Below the pieces are notes generated by a model, which had not been told where the DNA came from, searched no databases, and was given only the letters and a program-made list of their open reading frames with translations. Positions 63,634 through 64,000 of a stretch of DNA of 64,000 nucleotides are shown piece after piece; within the stretch, counting starts at the first letter, position 1, and each line of letters begins with the position of its first letter. Both the position numbers and the translations under genes were made by a program. Origin of the DNA: Cellulophaga tyrosinoxydans (GTDB lineage Bacteria; Bacteroidota; Bacteroidia; Flavobacteriales; Flavobacteriaceae); contig NZ_FWXO01000002.1 of assembly GCF_900176415.1 (NCBI RefSeq), forward strand, positions 248,001 to 312,000, in the 5' to 3' direction.

Positions 63634-64000
63634 TTAAGATTGAAGAATTTTATCTTCTAAAATATCTGTGTCTTTGTTTTCTTCCTTTTTGCGCACTTCA
63701 TCATCTATTTTACAAAGCTCAGAATTTTTAGAGATATATTCTGGAACAATTTCTTTCATTAAACGTACCGTATCGGTATCAAAAAACATGTTTGAAACAC
63801 AAAGTTGATTTATATTTGAACGAATATTAGCATAATCTAATTCTCGTACTTTACTTATCATAATTTTTTTGTGATACGTAGGCAACGTATTTTCACCATT
63901 AGCCAAAAGCTCTTCATATAGTTTTTCTCCTGGGCGTAATCCTGTTACCTTGATATCTATATCCTCTGGATATTTTAAACCAGAAAGTTTAATCATATTT
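63634..64000 (-). CDS. WbpM/CapD-type nucleotide-sugar dehydratase, C-terminal part (5' end outside window)
   Basis: About 120 codons of the 3' end, running off the right edge; the Met at 63996 is internal. MIKLSGL and GLRPGEKLYEELL are C-terminal landmarks of the polysaccharide biosynthesis CapD/WbpM family (4,6-dehydratases on UDP-GlcNAc-type sugars). The tail is rich in charged residues. First visible gene of the exopolysaccharide operon, 36 nt upstream of wza. Confidence 0.85.
   Translation of the reverse strand, partial: NMIKLSGLKYPEDIDIKVTGLRPGEKLYEELLANGENTLPTYHKKIMISKVRELDYANIRSNINQLCVSNMFFDTDTVRLMKEIVPEYISKNSELCKIDDEVRKKEENKDTDILEDKILQS

Noticed and set aside
1-64000. CRISPR arrays, insertion sequences and rRNA genes
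   Set aside because: No regularly spaced repeats, no transposase gene with terminal repeats and no rRNA-like sequence were seen.

Overview
The window looks like a chromosomal segment of a marine-type Flavobacteriaceae bacterium (phylum Bacteroidota). It is AT-rich with A-rich, weak ribosome binding sites. Several promoters match the Bacteroidota consensus TTG-N19-20-TAnnTTTG (HU, tRNA-Met, one rrf2 gene). Protein families such as the TonB receptor, the secreted lipoproteins, the clade II NosZ and a DnaE2/DinB pair fit that group. The genus cannot be fixed from sequence alone.

Layout. (1) 1-4.8 kb is core: the 3' end of recQ, fmt, an HU gene, yqgE/algH, a class IV aminotransferase, a START-like protein and tRNA-Met(CAT). 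(2) 5.0-12.1 kb starts downstream of the tRNA and is accessory: a tightly packed seven-gene operon of two DUF4407-type membrane proteins, a membrane protein joining an InlB-like repeat to a transglutaminase-like domain, small membrane proteins and a lipoprotein, followed by two small secreted proteins on the other strand. (3) 12.4-20.0 kb is a defence-type block: a PD-(D/E)XK nuclease-like protein, a complete type I restriction-modification system (hsdM-hsdS-hsdR) and a PLD-like protein. A 14-nt hairpin sequence (TGCGG-AAAA-CCGCA) occurs in the gaps before (2), before (3) and after (3). (4) 20-31 kb is mixed: Bor-like and DUF3761 small proteins, a TPR histidine kinase with its response regulator, a decayed response-regulator gene, an SDR plus FucU/RbsD pair, a DinB-family protein, and a cNMP/CBS/DUF294 protein with a DnaQ-like exonuclease. 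(5) 31-38 kb is core again: purC, phoH, a SAM hydroxide adenosyltransferase, dnaN and mnmE.

(6) 38-54.6 kb is a nitrogen-oxide and copper block. It holds an Rrf2 regulator and the Ric iron-sulfur repair protein, a haem-copper-oxidase-like membrane protein, a nitronate-monooxygenase-like protein with a cysteine cluster, and the nitrous oxide reductase cluster (cytochrome c, fasciclin lipoprotein, nosZ, membrane protein, nosL, cupin, nosD, nosF, nosY). A second Rrf2 regulator follows, then an operon with an OprC/NosA-type TonB copper receptor. Three promoters here carry a TGA-N6-TCA (Crp/Fnr-type) site, two of them at exactly the same spacing from the -7 element. A second motif, GGAYAA-N4-RTCY, precedes both rrf2 genes and ric. 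Together these suggest one regulon linking NO/N2O respiration with copper supply for NosZ.

(7) 54.7-59 kb holds dnaE2 and a DinB-type polymerase behind twin palindromic operators, probably a DNA-damage-inducible mutagenesis operon. (8) 59-64 kb is the start of an exopolysaccharide locus: CpsB/YwqE-type phosphatase, Wzc-like autokinase, Wza-like export lipoprotein, and the end of a WbpM/CapD-type sugar dehydratase that runs off the window.

The best candidates for something undescribed are the 5.0-11.2 kb membrane operon, the hairpin repeats at the accessory block borders, and the two-motif regulon in the denitrification/copper block.
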